Source: Brachionus koreanus
Taxonomy: Eukaryota > Rotifera > Eurotatoria > Ploima > Brachionidae
Direction: 5' to 3'
Length of the DNA stretch: 64,000 nt
Assembly: GCA_016987375.1 (NCBI GenBank)
Contig: PJRA01000508.1
Coordinates: 631,227 to 695,226, forward strand
Shown here: piece after piece, positions 43,201 to 55,839 of the stretch
Layout: each line of letters opens with the position of its first letter
How positions within the stretch are numbered: position 1 is the stretch's first letter
Notes under the pieces: model-generated
The model's input: only the letters and a program-made list of their open reading frames with translations
What the model was told of the DNA's origin: nothing
Database searches by the model: none
Position numbers and translations under genes: made by a program

Positions 43201-45632
43201 TTTGGCGACAGCTTTGCATTCATAAATTCACATCATTGGGAAGTGATATGCACTAAACGATCGAGTCTGCTCTCTTTTCTAGTCTTCTATTATATGTATT
43301 TATTTCTATCAAGATCGAGCAAAAAGAAAATAAAATATTTTAGATTTATTGTTTAGTATATATTATTTTTTTGGTTCGTTTTCTTAATTATTTCGAGTAA
43401 TAATTTTTCTAAGGCTCCATCTAGCTCACGTATGTTAAAATTTAGAAATATATATTTGATATCAAGTAATATATTGTAGTAAAAATAAATTTTTATGCTA
43501 ATTTCTAAAGGGTATTTGAATCTTATTCTCTCCTATTTTTAATAAAATATATGTGTTGTCAAATCATATGTGTCTTGAGCTTAACGACTTAAAAATTGTC
43601 TTGAATAGCCCAAAATTTGTAATGAATAATATTGCTTTAAAAATTTCATAGTTAACAACGATTTGCCTATCATCTATTATTAGTTAATAGCGTTTTATTA
43701 GAATCTTTAAGATTTATTTCATGATTCAAACTGGAACTTTGGCACTATTTTTAGCTTCAGCCTTTTTATATCCAAGCTTAAACTTTCAAGAAATTATTAT
43801 TGGATTTTTTTACCACTTTATCATCAATTGAATTTAATCTGAATTTAAATTAAACTAGAAAAAGCGGCAAAGCATATTTTAATGTCATAAATAATATCAA
43901 TAATAATCTTTTCGATTTGGGCTTCGTGAAATTTGGCACAAAAAAAAGAAAAAAAAAATCCTATTACATTTGCAGGAATATACCAGAACCTTGCAAACAG
44001 TGCAATTATGAATTTTGCACCATTTTGCATAGCTAGTTTTTAATCTTTTAAAAAAAATGCAAGTTTTTTTGTGTTTAATTCTGCTTTCACAAAAACTTCG
44101 ACTTGCTGCCAAATCAAAATTAAAAAATTTGACATTTTTTGGCTTTAGTATTCATATAATTTTTCCATCTTACTATCAAAAGTCTTGAAAAATTACCTTT
44201 GGCATTGTAAGAAGCCAAAACTTTTTTCTTGATATATTAACCAATCTTGATATAAAATTTAATTTTTAATCTTGTTGGAAAATCAAAGGGTCATATAACT
44301 CAAATAACAGTTCTAAAAATGCTATAAGATTGTTTTCCAAGGTTTTTTTGCTAACTAATTGAGAAATTCTTCAAGAATGTCGTAATAGGAAATGAATCTT
44401 CCAATACTGGCTTATCCTTCAACGTTTTCTAAGCTTACTATACAGAAATTCGAATTAAAGGACAATTGCCTCATGTTCAATCAATTTTTTCCCAGTCCCA
44501 GTCTTAGCAGCATTATTTACCATGAAAAAAAATAAAATATTTACCATGAAAATTCGATGATCATCTAAAATACATCATCAAGAAAAAAGGATTAAAGGAA
44601 AAATTTAGAATTGATGTTTTTTAAATAAAAAAATGCTTTTATTTCTTAATTTTCAAAATTAATTAGAAAATATGTAATAAGCAATCAATCATTTTTCATT
44701 TTTTTAAATAAATAATAAAAAACAGGTTTTGATTTTTTTATTTTTATAAGCTTTATCCCTTTTTCTTGATTGCAAATCGTCAATCATCCAATTCTATTCT
44801 TTAAAAGAAAACACTGATTTAGATGATTTGATTCAAAATATGTACAAACAAAAGTTTATAAGTGACGTTTTATTTTTTTGCAGTATTTTTTTGACTCTAA
44901 GTTTGGCTTTCAATTGCGAATCAGCTTCCAATTGTGGTTCAGTTTCGATTTGACTCTCAGCTGTCAATTGTAGCTCAGAAAATAAATACAAATCTGAGTT
45001 TTTTTTTCAGAATTTTATTTATGTTTGATTTGTTTAAAATAATAAATTTGATTCTAGATTTAAGTTAAAAACCAACTTTTGAAAAATCTAAGAAATAGAA
45101 AAAAAAGTGTAACAAAATGGATTGACAATATTTTGATGCCAAAAACAATCTAGAACAATTTATCTAAAAAGTAGTTTTAGCTACCATATTGAGCCATTCA
45201 GGTCATACTCTATAGTTTAGCATTTCTTTGAGCTAATTATTATTATTAAATTTTATCAAAGCTACTAGCAGTAAAAGAAGTTTATTATTTCTAATGGATA
45301 GAATAACTGAAATCAATTTAAGAAATTTAAATTCAAATCATTGGAAAAATGTTTTTAATACAGTGAGAACATCCTCTAGATCTATTTGTTTAGTTCTTAT
45401 TTGTTTTTATTTTCAAATAAATTTTATTAATACTATTTTTTTGCGATAAAGGCAAATAAATTCAAGCAGTTTCTGTTATTCCAATACCACATTTCGTATT
45501 TAATTATATGCCTTAAATTCTAAAGTATTTATGCGTAAAAGAACACAAATTTACTTTTCTTATTCTTTTATTTAAAAGAATAAATATAATTAATTATTAA
45601 AAGTCAATGAAAAAATTCAGCTTATAAAAACC
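43201..45632. other. AT-rich intergenic region
   Basis: The first 100 bp contain the TADA2B 5' flank. Around 43915-44035 a segment with TTCGTGAAATTTGGCACAAA resembles weakly the ends of the 19911 MITE. On the minus strand near 44890-44990 a short Gln/Glu-rich frame ('ESQIETEPQLEADSQLKAKL') without a start codon is seen. No gene called. Confidence 0.4.
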
Positions 45633-46617
45633 ATGATTTTTTTGTTAAAAAGAAAGGAGAAAATTAAAATGAAATTTGAAAAAATTTTTCTTATGGTTAG
45701 TCTTGCTTTAGTCAGAGCTAATATTTTAAATGAAAATTACAATGTTTTTGAAAAAAAGGCATTTGGTTCCACTCGTAAAATTATTCTCAAAGCTGTTATA
45801 CCAAATACAATCAAATCAACTGAGTGTTTGATTGAATGTAACAAAAGGTATAGTTGTTTGACTGTTTATTTTAAAAGGAATTCCGATTCTTCTTCTTTAT
45901 GTGAGCTTTTATTTGCTCCTCATAATTTGACCAATGCACTTGTAACTTCTTCAGATTCAACAATTTATCAAAAAATAAGTAAATTTCAAAATAAATAGAT
46001 TGAAAATTTTTTGCTTAAAATTTTTAGTTCCAAATGAATATATTGAATCAATTATATTAAATTCAGAGCCTAAAGCAACTGTAATATACTGGAAAAGAGA
46101 GTCAAAATATTTTATGGTAAAATATTCAATTGATGATGGTATCTCATGGAATAAGACAAGTCTTTTTAAATTTAGAAAATAACTCAGAAAATCAATTTTA
46201 TCTAATTTTTCTAGGCAATATCATTCGAGTTGCAGATAGTTTTTACCGAAATTCAACTATAAACAGTTTAACCGCTATTGATATTGAAGAATGTGAAAGT
46301 TTTTGCTTAAATGACACAAACTGTTTTCATTTTACTTTGATTGATTCAACGTGTGAATTGAAAAGCTTTCAACCAAATGATCATACGATGAATGCATGTT
46401 CGACTGGTCAATGTTTCAGTTTAGTAGCAAGTAGAACAAATTTTATTTAATAGAAAAATAGAAAAAAATTTTCAATCTAAACTTAATTAATCTAGCTAAT
46501 GAAACTTACGGAAATATTTATGAATATACTAGATATGTAAGTGAAGCAGCATATCAGAGCAAGATAGCATTCTATTCTGATGAAAATTCAATTTGGTCCG
46601 ACTGGTATACAGCTTAA
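45633..46617 (+). CDS. Secreted PAN/Apple-like domain protein, about 4 exons
   Basis: Best model: exons 45633-45978, 46028-46138, 46215-46430 and 46496-46617, about 264 residues. The ATG at 45669 would place a cleaner signal peptide first ('MKFEKIFLMVSLALVRANIL'); both starts are in frame. Two Cys-rich PAN/Apple-like units follow: one with 'ECLIECNKRYSCLTVYF' and a closing Cys, another with 'CESFCLNDTNCFHFTLIDS' and 'CELKSFQ'. Between them 'YFMVKYSIDDGISWN' resembles a discoidin-like strand pair. PAN modules bind proteins or carbohydrates outside the cell. The exon 2 donor is ambiguous (after 46138 or 46159, both in phase). Exon 4 ends 'YSDENSIWSDWYTA'. No membrane anchor is seen. Confidence 0.6.
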
Positions 46618-47460
46618 TAAGAGTCAATTAATTAGAAAAATTAAAAAAAAAAAAACAAACTAATAACTTTCAAATTTTATTTAAACAATACTCTGATTAA
46701 ATATTTAGAAAAATTTATCTTAATGTCAAAATAAAAAATTATGATCTATGATATTTAAATAAGCATTAGTTAATTGTTAATAAGTATAATTGTGAAATAA
46801 TATAATTTGAATCTCAATCAAAATCTTTAGATTTTTAACATTAGATTTCTTATATTTTTTAAAATAAAAAAAAATTATTTGGAAATTTTTTTTGTTTAAA
46901 CAAAAAAATCGATACAATAACATTTAAAAAACTAGGAAAATAATTTTATATTTATTATTTAATTAAACTAAAAATCAACTAGGTTTTTCATAAAATATAG
47001 AATATGAAAAAAAAGAAAAATTTTAAACTTAAACCCAATTTGAAATTCTAATTTTAAATGTCTTTTTTTTCAGCATTCTTTTACTTATCCTGCAAATTTT
47101 TTATTTCCATAATACTTGCCCTATGACAATACATCTGTTATAAACTTAATTAATAATAATTAGATTTTCTCTAATTGAGCTGAGCCAAATGATAAAAATT
47201 ATTATCATCAGGGTTATATTACTCTGAGCATTATGAAATTTAATCTTAATATTCAAAAGAAAAATAAAAAAATATTATAAAAAATATGATAAATGATTTT
47301 CAGATGTTATAATTTTAATTTTTTGCACGATAAATCTTCAGAGTTAAATATTTCATTAAATATGCTTTAAAATAAGGTTTAACGGTGAAGAAATTTGGGG
47401 CCTAAAAATTTTTTGGTTAATTTTATTATTTAAAAAAAAATCAACTTAAATCAAAACTAT
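46618..47460. other. AT-rich intergenic DNA
   Basis: Nothing recognised between the PAN gene and the convergent secreted-protein gene. Confidence 0.5.
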
Positions 47461-47993
47461 TTAATATAATGTTTCAACATTGCTCCTCACCCCATCCTGG
47501 ATGAAGTGTAGTTCCCCAGATTTTATAGCATTTGGTAACTGGATTTTGAAAACCTTGACTAAAAACTCCTTTCCAAATACCTTAAAATCAAAATTTTTCA
47601 TTTTCATAATTGTAGTTTCAATTGATAAATAATTACCTAAAAAAACCAAATTTTCAACATGAATTTCACAATATTCAGTTGCCATAGGCAAGTCTAATGT
47701 TCGTGATTGACCAGCAAGAAAGTCACCTTTTCAATTACTTTAGTTAAAATTTTCTACTTTAATTTTTTTACCAGAATGATAAGTCTGCAATTGACCATTA
47801 ATTTGAAAATTTATTCTAAACCTAGCAACATAGGCACCACTATTTTTGACCATAAATGAGCCAGATGTTTGGCTTGAAATTGGTTCTATTGCTATACTAA
47901 CAGTTTAGAATTGTTATTTTGTAATTGACTATATTTTTACATACTAGCTAATAGTAAGCCGGCCAAAAGAATGAAGAACTCAAAAAATTTCAT
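47461..47993 (-). CDS. Small secreted beta-sandwich-like protein, 3 exons
   Basis: Exons 47993-47941, 47896-47772 and 47726-47461 join across 44 and 45 bp introns to 147 residues. A clear signal peptide opens it ('MKFFEFFILLAGLLLAS'). The mature part has alternating strands: 'GAYVARFRINFQINGQ', then 'GQSRTLDLP' and 'YCEIHVENLVFLGNYLSIE'. This pattern (G-[AG]-Y/F-V-A-R-F ... G ... IP/LP ... I.I.VE) resembles an Ig-like fold also found as the C-terminal domain of cholesterol-dependent cytolysins and as stand-alone proteins in invertebrates. Nothing corresponding to a pore-forming region is present, so I make no toxin call. Without the two tiny introns the gene looks broken by stops. Function unknown. 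Confidence 0.6.
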
Positions 47994-48665
47994 TATTTTT
48001 TAAAATATAAGTAAATTTGAAAGAATTTTATTTAAGCAAATGTTTCTTTTTCAAAATAAAAATTGATAAAAGATTATTTTTTAGATATGTGATTTTTAAA
48101 GTATCGTACGTTTCTAAACTAAAAATCATTGTTTAACCAAAAAATAAATTTGCAGATTGGCAAATTGAACTTTTTAATCATATTTTAATTATACTTTCAA
48201 AAATTGCTAAAGATTAAAAAATATTATTTTTCAATTTTTTTCTCTTCAATTTCAATGTAATGTTTTCATATAATTAGGTTTTTTAATTTTAAAAATTTTT
48301 ATATTGTAATGTCAAAATAATAGGAAATTCAATATATGGAGAGATTTTTTACACCATTTCAAAAATTGGGACTAATGAATGCTTAAATATAAGTTACTTT
48401 AAAAAAAACGATTTTTAGGCTATTTTTATTGATGAATTCTTTTGGAGTACTTGAAAACCTGAAAAAAACAATTTTTTTTTGAGAAATAAAAATTTTTTTT
48501 TCTGAAAATTAATCAAAATTTTTTAAGAATTAAAAACTTATTTTGAATAAATAAAAATTCAAAATAATCGATTGTTGACAACAAATAACAATAGTTCTTT
48601 ATTTCTAGAACATAACTATTTTATAAAGCAAAACAAGGAGTGGGGACTTCGTCTTCCCTCCTTAT
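47994..48665. other. AT-rich intergenic DNA
   Basis: No feature recognised; contains the upstream flank of the secreted-protein gene. Confidence 0.5.
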
Positions 48666-48767
48666 CAGTTGATACAGTTTCCACAACGATTTTTGGACCC
48701 TTAGAAAAAAAGTTATTTTAATTTAAAATTTTTGTTTTTATTTTTTGTTCCAAAATTCAGAATGCCG
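48666..48767. mobile_element. MITE right arm, same family as 19911-20251
   Basis: TCAGTTGATACAG, then GAAAAAAAGTTATTTTAATT, a T-rich tract and CCAAAATTCAGAATGCCG repeat the order seen in the right arm at 20150-20251. The element borders the large assembly gap. Confidence 0.65.
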
Positions 48768-48795
48768 TTTTTTTCTTTATGCAAAACAGATTTTA

Positions 48796-49644
48796 NNNNN
48801 NNNNNNNNNNNNNNNNNNNNNNNNNNNNNNNNNNNNNNNNNNNNNNNNNNNNNNNNNNNNNNNNNNNNNNNNNNNNNNNNNNNNNNNNNNNNNNNNNNNN
48901 NNNNNNNNNNNNNNNNNNNNNNNNNNNNNNNNNNNNNNNNNNNNNNNNNNNNNNNNNNNNNNNNNNNNNNNNNNNNNNNNNNNNNNNNNNNNNNNNNNNN
49001 NNNNNNNNNNNNNNNNNNNNNNNNNNNNNNNNNNNNNNNNNNNNNNNNNNNNNNNNNNNNNNNNNNNNNNNNNNNNNNNNNNNNNNNNNNNNNNNNNNNN
49101 NNNNNNNNNNNNNNNNNNNNNNNNNNNNNNNNNNNNNNNNNNNNNNNNNNNNNNNNNNNNNNNNNNNNNNNNNNNNNNNNNNNNNNNNNNNNNNNNNNNN
49201 NNNNNNNNNNNNNNNNNNNNNNNNNNNNNNNNNNNNNNNNNNNNNNNNNNNNNNNNNNNNNNNNNNNNNNNNNNNNNNNNNNNNNNNNNNNNNNNNNNNN
49301 NNNNNNNNNNNNNNNNNNNNNNNNNNNNNNNNNNNNNNNNNNNNNNNNNNNNNNNNNNNNNNNNNNNNNNNNNNNNNNNNNNNNNNNNNNNNNNNNNNNN
49401 NNNNNNNNNNNNNNNNNNNNNNNNNNNNNNNNNNNNNNNNNNNNNNNNNNNNNNNNNNNNNNNNNNNNNNNNNNNNNNNNNNNNNNNNNNNNNNNNNNNN
49501 NNNNNNNNNNNNNNNNNNNNNNNNNNNNNNNNNNNNNNNNNNNNNNNNNNNNNNNNNNNNNNNNNNNNNNNNNNNNNNNNNNNNNNNNNNNNNNNNNNNN
49601 NNNNNNNNNNNNNNNNNNNNNNNNNNNNNNNNNNNNNNNNNNNN
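48796..49644. other. Assembly gap, 849 N
   Basis: Unsequenced. The left border is a MITE arm; the right border (AAAGTATTTTATAAATATAG) is echoed at about 50256-50279 by AAAGTATTTTATAAATAGAG. Repeats are the probable cause. Confidence 0.95.
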
Positions 49645-50526
49645 AAAGTATTTTATAAATATAGTTGTGAACAATAAAAATACTCATCATCTTGTAAAAT
49701 TATTCGTATTAATAATATCTAAATATATAAATAATCAAAATTTTGTTTTTTTTCATAGTAATAGACTTTTCTCTAAATCAATTGATTCAAAAAAACAATC
49801 AATCGTTTTAATAATAAATTTATTTACTACTATCGAAATAAAAATTTAGTTTTATTTTTGTTATATTGCTTTTAATTCTTCAATAATTAAAAGATTTTTA
49901 TTATCTTATAATTTTAAAATTCAAATTTATAAAGAATATACTCAATAAGAGAATATTACTTTTACTTTTATAACATTTTTCGGGAGTTAAATTTTGCGCT
50001 ATTTAACTAATTTTTTAAATTAAAAATCCTATAATTTGCATTTTTTTTATCAATTATTTATACAATCAATTAATTTTTTGAATTGATATCTAATTACTTG
50101 GCGCCTATTTTGAATAAATTTGAAAAATTTTAATCTAAAAAGACTGCTGCTATGCTTATTTTATTTATTAAGAGAAAACAACTAATTCCTCCTTACTTCA
50201 TATACAAATCTTTTAACATGGCGAAGATTTTTTCTCCAATACGACCATTGTAAAAAAAGTATTTTATAAATAGAGTTGTAGGTTTTGAGTTAAATGCAGT
50301 TTAATAATTTAAAATCGTTTCTTTGAAATTCAGTTGGTGCGGTAGTTTTGCTACGCGCGAAATCTTTTATTTTTAATTGATAGACAATTTAAATTTGAAT
50401 TCGACATTCTAATTGCAAAATTAGGAGAATATAGGCAAAAAAACTGTTAAAATGAGTTATGAAATATAATTGCCATAAAAATAAACTAATTCTAAATTAT
50501 CAAAATTTATTTATAGAAAAAAAACT
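49645..50526. other. AT-rich intergenic DNA
   Basis: Apart from the short repeat of the gap edge (50256-50279) and a slightly GC-richer stretch near 50335-50365, nothing is recognised. Confidence 0.5.
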
Positions 50527-52392
50527 TTATTCTGCTGAATTTGAAGAAGAAGCAGCAACTGAAGGATTTTTAATGATTTCCTCGCCCAAAAAATCCAACA
50601 ACTCAGTTCTGTAGTCATCAAAATCTCCTTTAAATGCTCTTAATCTCTGATTTTCAATAACATATAGCTGACAATCAGTTTCTCTAATTAGTTTCTCATC
50701 ATGAGAAACAATTACTATTCCACCTTCAAATGAGTTTATAGCTTCGGATAGAGCATCTATTGACTCAATGTCCAAATTATTAGTAGGTTCATCAAGAATA
50801 ATTACATCGGGGGCTTTACAAACCAAATCACTCAAAGCAACTCTTGCTTTCTGTCCACCTGATAAATTTTCGATCTTAATTTCATGAACAAAACCTGGTA
50901 GTCCAACAGTACCAAGTCGTTTTCTACATTCTTGATAATCCAAATTGTAAGTTTCTCTCAAATGTTCAACAGGTGTTAAACTGACATTAAATTGGTCGGC
51001 TGAATGCTGATCATAGCGACCAATTCTAAGCAACCTATTTCGGACCAGCTCTCCATTAGTAGGTTCCAAATCGCCTACTAAAATTTTCAACAAAGTTGAC
51101 TTACCGACTCCATTTGGTCCTATAATTGCAATCCTTGACTCCATATCAACGGCAAAATTTACATTTTTGAACAAAAAATCATCTCCACAATACTTAAAAC
51201 TCACGTTTTTTAAGCCCAATATTGGCGGACTTAATTTATGAGTTTGGGGAAATCTAAATTTTACAACATATTCCTTAGGTTTTTTTAATAATTTAACAGG
51301 CTCTAAAATTTCTTTGTCTTTTGTCGTCTTTTCTTTTTTTCGACCAAGCATTTCTTTACTTTTGGTCTCTGCTTGTTTAGTTGATTTACCAGACAATTTA
51401 ATTTCTCTTATTTTTTTTTCTTGCTTTTCATACTCTTTAGCTTCCTCTTTGCGTTTTTGTCCAAGCATTTTTTTAAATTGAGCATAATTTCCACGATAAT
51501 AGTACAATTTCTGATTATCTAAGTGTATTATATCAGTGCAAACATTATCCAAAAAACTTTGATCATGGGAAACAATGAGCAGAGTTTTTTTCCATTTTTG
51601 TAAATAATTATCTAGCCAAATGACTGCATTTAGATCCAGATGATTAGTTGGCTCGTCTAGGAGCAAAAGTGTGGGCTCAATGAACAAAGCTCTGGCTAGA
51701 GAGATTCTCATTCTCCATCCTCCAGAAAAATGTTTGCTTGCTCTGTGCTGCATGGTTTGGTCAAACCCGAGACCTGACAAGATTCGACAAGCTCTTGCCT
51801 CTGCTGCATCAGCCTTCATCGCATCCAGCTCATCATATATTTCATTCAAGCGATCAATATTTTCTTGTGTTGGATCCGGCTCGGCCAAAAGAACTTCTTC
51901 TTCTTCGATCAGTTGACTTCTTTTTTTGTCTGAACTGAGCACAACATTTAAGGCTGACATTTCGTCGGCTCTTACCTCCTGTTCACAATAAAGAATATCA
52001 ATGTTAGGTGGAATTTTTAAAAAACGACTGGCTATGTGCTTAAGTAGAGTAGTTTTTCCCATACCATTCGGTCTGAATAAAAATATAGCTTCAAATTTTT
52101 ATTATAAGAATTTTTACCCGACAAGACCATAACGACGTCCATTTGCTATTTTTAAGTCTGCGTTGTTGAATAAAAATCTTCCTTGAATAGAAATTGAAAA
52201 TCCCTCGATTTTTATGTCTTGAGTGGCTTCTAATAGATCACTTCTTCCTTGCTGGCCGACAGTAAGAGAAAAGTTCTCTAAACCACGAGAAGCTTCTTCA
52301 AACGGATGTTTTTCCGGAATTGAAGCTGAATTGTCGACATATGGAATTGATAGAAAATTTTCTAAAGATGCCTTTTCTTCTATTGAAAGCAT
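50527..52392 (-). CDS. ABCF1: ABCF1-type ATP-binding protein, 2 exons
   Basis: Exons 52392-52118 and 52072-50527 (45 bp intron) give 606 residues. ABCF1 (ABC50) is a soluble twin-ATPase that associates with ribosomes and eIF2 and promotes translation initiation; it has no membrane domain. First cassette: Walker A 'GPNGMGKTT' (assembled across the intron), signature 'FSGGWRMR', Walker B '[13 protein letters not shown]'. Then a Lys/Glu-rich linker with '[20 protein letters not shown]'. Second cassette: Walker A '[13 protein letters not shown]', signature 'LSGGQKAR', Walker B '[19 protein letters not shown]'. These match ABCF1 rather than ABCF2/3. Human ABCF1 (845) has a ~240-residue charged N-terminal extension that is absent here. 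An in-frame TGA lies 4 codons upstream of the chosen ATG, so only an unseen 5' exon could restore it. Confidence 0.93.
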
Positions 52393-54386
52393 ATTTTTGA
52401 ATCACAACAAAATCAGCATTCTAAGGTGTATTTATAAAAAAAAAAACTATCCTCAAAAATTTTAATCTAATTTAGGAATTTTTAAATTTAGACACAATTT
52501 ATTTTATTATTAATAATTTTTATTTTGTATTTTTCGCGGCACTTTGAAAAAATGGCAAAATAAAAATTTTGATTTTTAAATTATAGCTTTAAGATTAAAG
52601 AATATTAAAGTTGGATGATCTTTGATGTTTAGCTTTGACGTATTTAAGATCGGACCAAAATTTAGAAATTCATTTTTCAGTGAAAAAAATTTTTTAATTT
52701 TTTTATCCCTAATTTAAATAAATTAAGTGATATTAGTAAAATAATTTAAATTTCAATGTCTGTTTTGAAGCTAATTTAAATTTTTTAGAACCAAATAAAA
52801 AAATTATAGTCAGCAATTCCATAAAAAAAGGAGCTTTGATTACAGATTTAAAAAAATGCTTTTCTTTTTAATTTTAAAAAGATTTGAAAATTAGAAAATT
52901 AAATATCAATTATTAAATTCAATCAGACTTTTTTCCTTTTAAAATTTTCTAAATTTTGATTCGATCTTAAATTCTTTAAAACTGCACATCACAGATCATC
53001 CAAGGTTTTTTCGTTTAATCTTAAAATAAATTGTTCTCCAAGACTGGTAGATTTTAATTTATATTTTTTTTTCAATTTCAAGGCTAATCAACAGGCAAAG
53101 CCTTTGTCCAATAGACTGATTAACACTTCATTTATTTAAATTGTATAAAAAAGTTAATTTCTTGAAAAAATAAAATAATAGTTTTGACTAATTAGAAAAA
53201 TTAAATATTTACAAATTTAAAACAAATCTTTTAAATTTATATTATTTTAAAAAGAAAACTTGAATGTACTAAATTTCAAAATTGATTTCTTGATCACTTT
53301 TTTCCTTTTAAAATTTTATTTTTTTTGATTTGAAATTTCTTTAAATTCTCGAAGATTTAATTAGGTAAATAAATAAATTTATTTTAAAGTCATTTTTTAC
53401 TTGGTGAAAACAAAAAATGCTAGGTAAATTTAAAAATAGCTTTTATTGTCTCGTAAGAACTTCAAATGCTTTGGCTAAATGACCACGTTTTCTTTTTTCT
53501 TTTAATAAATGATATTATTCACTTAATAAATGTTGAATAGTTACTCCAAAAGAAACGAAAGAATGGCAAATTTAAATTATTATTTACGTCAACTTCATCT
53601 TAATGTTTAAATTCATCATCTTAATCCATTTAATCTCCATAGTTAATCAAATCTGCAACAAAACGTTTATATTCATCATTTTAATTGCTTTTACACCAAA
53701 TTTCAATAATTCGAATCTTTCTCAAAAAACTTAATAAAATCAACTTTTTTGGAATTTTCGTATTTTTTCTCTTGATAGCCCTAGAAAAGCATTAGGTTCG
53801 ATTTTACGGTTTAAAAAATTCAGATATTCTGGCCTCTATTTCGGCTGACATTTTTTCTCACTGTGGTCTAAATGTGTAAGTCAAATTATTGAATCTATTG
53901 ATTGACAAGCTTCTTGTGTTGACTTTTTTTAATAAATATTTATATCGAACATATTTTCTTTTCTTAACTAATTTTTCCACATCAGTTGTATCACTGTCAC
54001 TTATATAATCAAATAAGATATTTTATTTTAATTGAATTTTATTGTTATTATTATTATTAGTCTAATTTAAGATTGTTAAAATTAAAGTTTTGTGAAAAAG
54101 CTAAGAAACTACTTTTATTTTTTAGTGGTTTATTTGGGTTTGAATTGTAAAAGAATGGGATAGGATTGATATATTGAAACCATTTTTTGTCCGCTAAATT
54201 CTTTTTTCAATTAGGTCAGAAAAAAAAATTGGACTAAAATGACAGTCCATTCATTTGTTATTTTAATTAGAAAAAGAATGAATCCTAATCCCTCTAAAAA
54301 ACGTTTTGTTTGGAATCTACTTATAAAAATAATTATAATATTAACCTCTGGATAAAATTCTGTAACAAAACTAATTACTTTTTCAG
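52393..54386. other. AT-rich intergenic region
   Basis: Almost 2 kb without a recognisable gene. Near 53580-53690 a TTCATCATCTTAAT/TTCATCATTTTAAT motif repeats twice. Confidence 0.45.
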
Positions 54387-54515
54387 CAACCTAAATTTCA
54401 TCGTCCAAGATCTGGAAGACCTAATATTTCTACTATCAAAGATGAACGCCAATTAGTCCGTTTGGTAAAAAAAAAGAGCTTCGCTAGCACATATTTTAAT
54501 ACATAAATGATGCTT
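54387..54515 (+). mobile_element. Tc1/mariner transposase N-terminal fragment
   Basis: Reads 'RPRSGRPNISTIKDERQLVR' followed by 'LVKKKSFAS', the GRPR-type linker and start of the second helix-turn-helix of Tc1-like transposases. No other part of the gene follows. Confidence 0.6.
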
Positions 54516-54672
54516 ATTTTTTTTAGTTTTTATTTTCAGAGGAATAAAATAAATACGAAATCGTTTAGGAAGATAAAAAAATTTGATGCTATTTTGCTCG
54601 CTAATTAAATTAAAATTAATTGAATTTTTTTGCTTTTAAAAATTGAAAACTTATTCTTTCCACTCAAACTCA

Positions 54673-55492
54673 ATGGATAAATTTTATAAATTCTTTCAGC
54701 ATGGTAAAAAAATTCGTAATGAATTGGAAAAATCTCAATTAATATTTTGTCTTTTAAGGAAAACAAACTGCTGAATATTTGGGATGCTATGCAATAACTG
54801 ATAAATATTTTTCTTATACTCAAGGATTTTTGTATAATGTAGACATGAGCATTGACTCTTGCATGGAGTTTTGTTACAAATTTGATTTTATGTGGCTTAA
54901 AAAAGGGTTTTTAACTTATATTTAGTAAAATATTTTTAAATCTTTTTTTAGAGTTGAATGTACATGCAGTGTAAGTCTTGACGAGTTGCGACGCATAGAA
55001 GATAAATCTTGTAATCTTAAGTGCAATGATTATCAATCATCTTGTGGCTCCAGTAAAGATGGAATATTCAGTGTATATACCAAAGACAAAGAATTTCGAA
55101 ATTTTTACCGTTCGGATGAAACCGCTCCAAGTTTAGAACAGATTAAATTACTAGAAAAATTTAAGATGGCTATGCTTTCAACTACTACAAAGCAAATTGT
55201 AAATGACAAAGAATTACAAAAAATATATTTGATTTGTTTGCTTAGCTTGATAATATTGATAATTTTCATTTTAATTGTGACAGGAATATATTTTAAGCAA
55301 AAGATAAAACTTCATTTAAAAAATTTTGTCTATATTTGCTTGAAAAAAATTAATTTTCCAAATAGAAACACTAGTTCAGATGAAGAAAAAAGTAGAAGCT
55401 CGTCAGTTCTGTCAATCAATTCAACTAAGTCGTCAAATAAATTAAATTCAAAGCAAAATTTGTCTAATAATTTCTCTGATTTTTTAAATTAA
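54673..55492 (+). CDS. WSC-domain single-pass membrane protein, 3+ exons
   Basis: Exons 54673-54703, 54759-54891 and 54952-55492 join in phase to about 234 residues. A WSC carbohydrate-binding module opens it: 'YLGCYAITDKYFSY', 'SCMEFCYKFDF', 'VECTCSVS', 'CNLKCND' and 'SSCGSSKDGIFSVY' supply the expected Cys pattern. One membrane helix follows ('LLSLIILIIFILIVTGIYF'), then a basic/Ser-rich cytoplasmic tail. No signal peptide is encoded by the predicted first exon, so an upstream exon may be missing; an in-frame stop lies just upstream of its ATG. The donor after 54891 (GTGGCT) is non-ideal but restores the WSC core. WSC proteins act as cell-surface glycan binders or stress sensors; the role here is unknown. 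Confidence 0.6.
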
Positions 55493-55839
55493 TTTTTCAA
55501 AATAAATTAAAAATTTTCAAACTTTTTCGATTTATTATTAACGTAAACTAGTATCTTCGAAAGTTTTATCAGCAATGGGATTACAATTTGAAGGAGTTAA
55601 AGGAGTTTCAATAAAATTTTTTTTATAAAAAAAATGGACACTTTTTGAGCGATTATAAAAAATTTTAAACTAAATAAATAAAAAAAAATAAAACAATAGT
55701 TAGGTAAAAGGGCTTGGAAAAGTAGATCTCGAAAAAGTTAAAAATGTCAAAATTTTTTTTCCATAAAAATTCTCAATTTTTTTTTAAACATAACCATCTC
55801 AGAATAAAGAGCATTTAATTCTCCATACGAAAATATGTC
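55493..55839. other. AT-rich intergenic DNA
   Basis: No feature recognised between the WSC gene and the element fragment. Confidence 0.4.

Noticed and set aside
44890..44990. Gln/Glu-rich minus-strand peptide repeats
   Set aside because: No start codon, no splice context and too short to support a gene.
48713..49849. Five overlapping open frames of 290-360 codons across the gap
   Set aside because: They consist almost entirely of N and carry no information.
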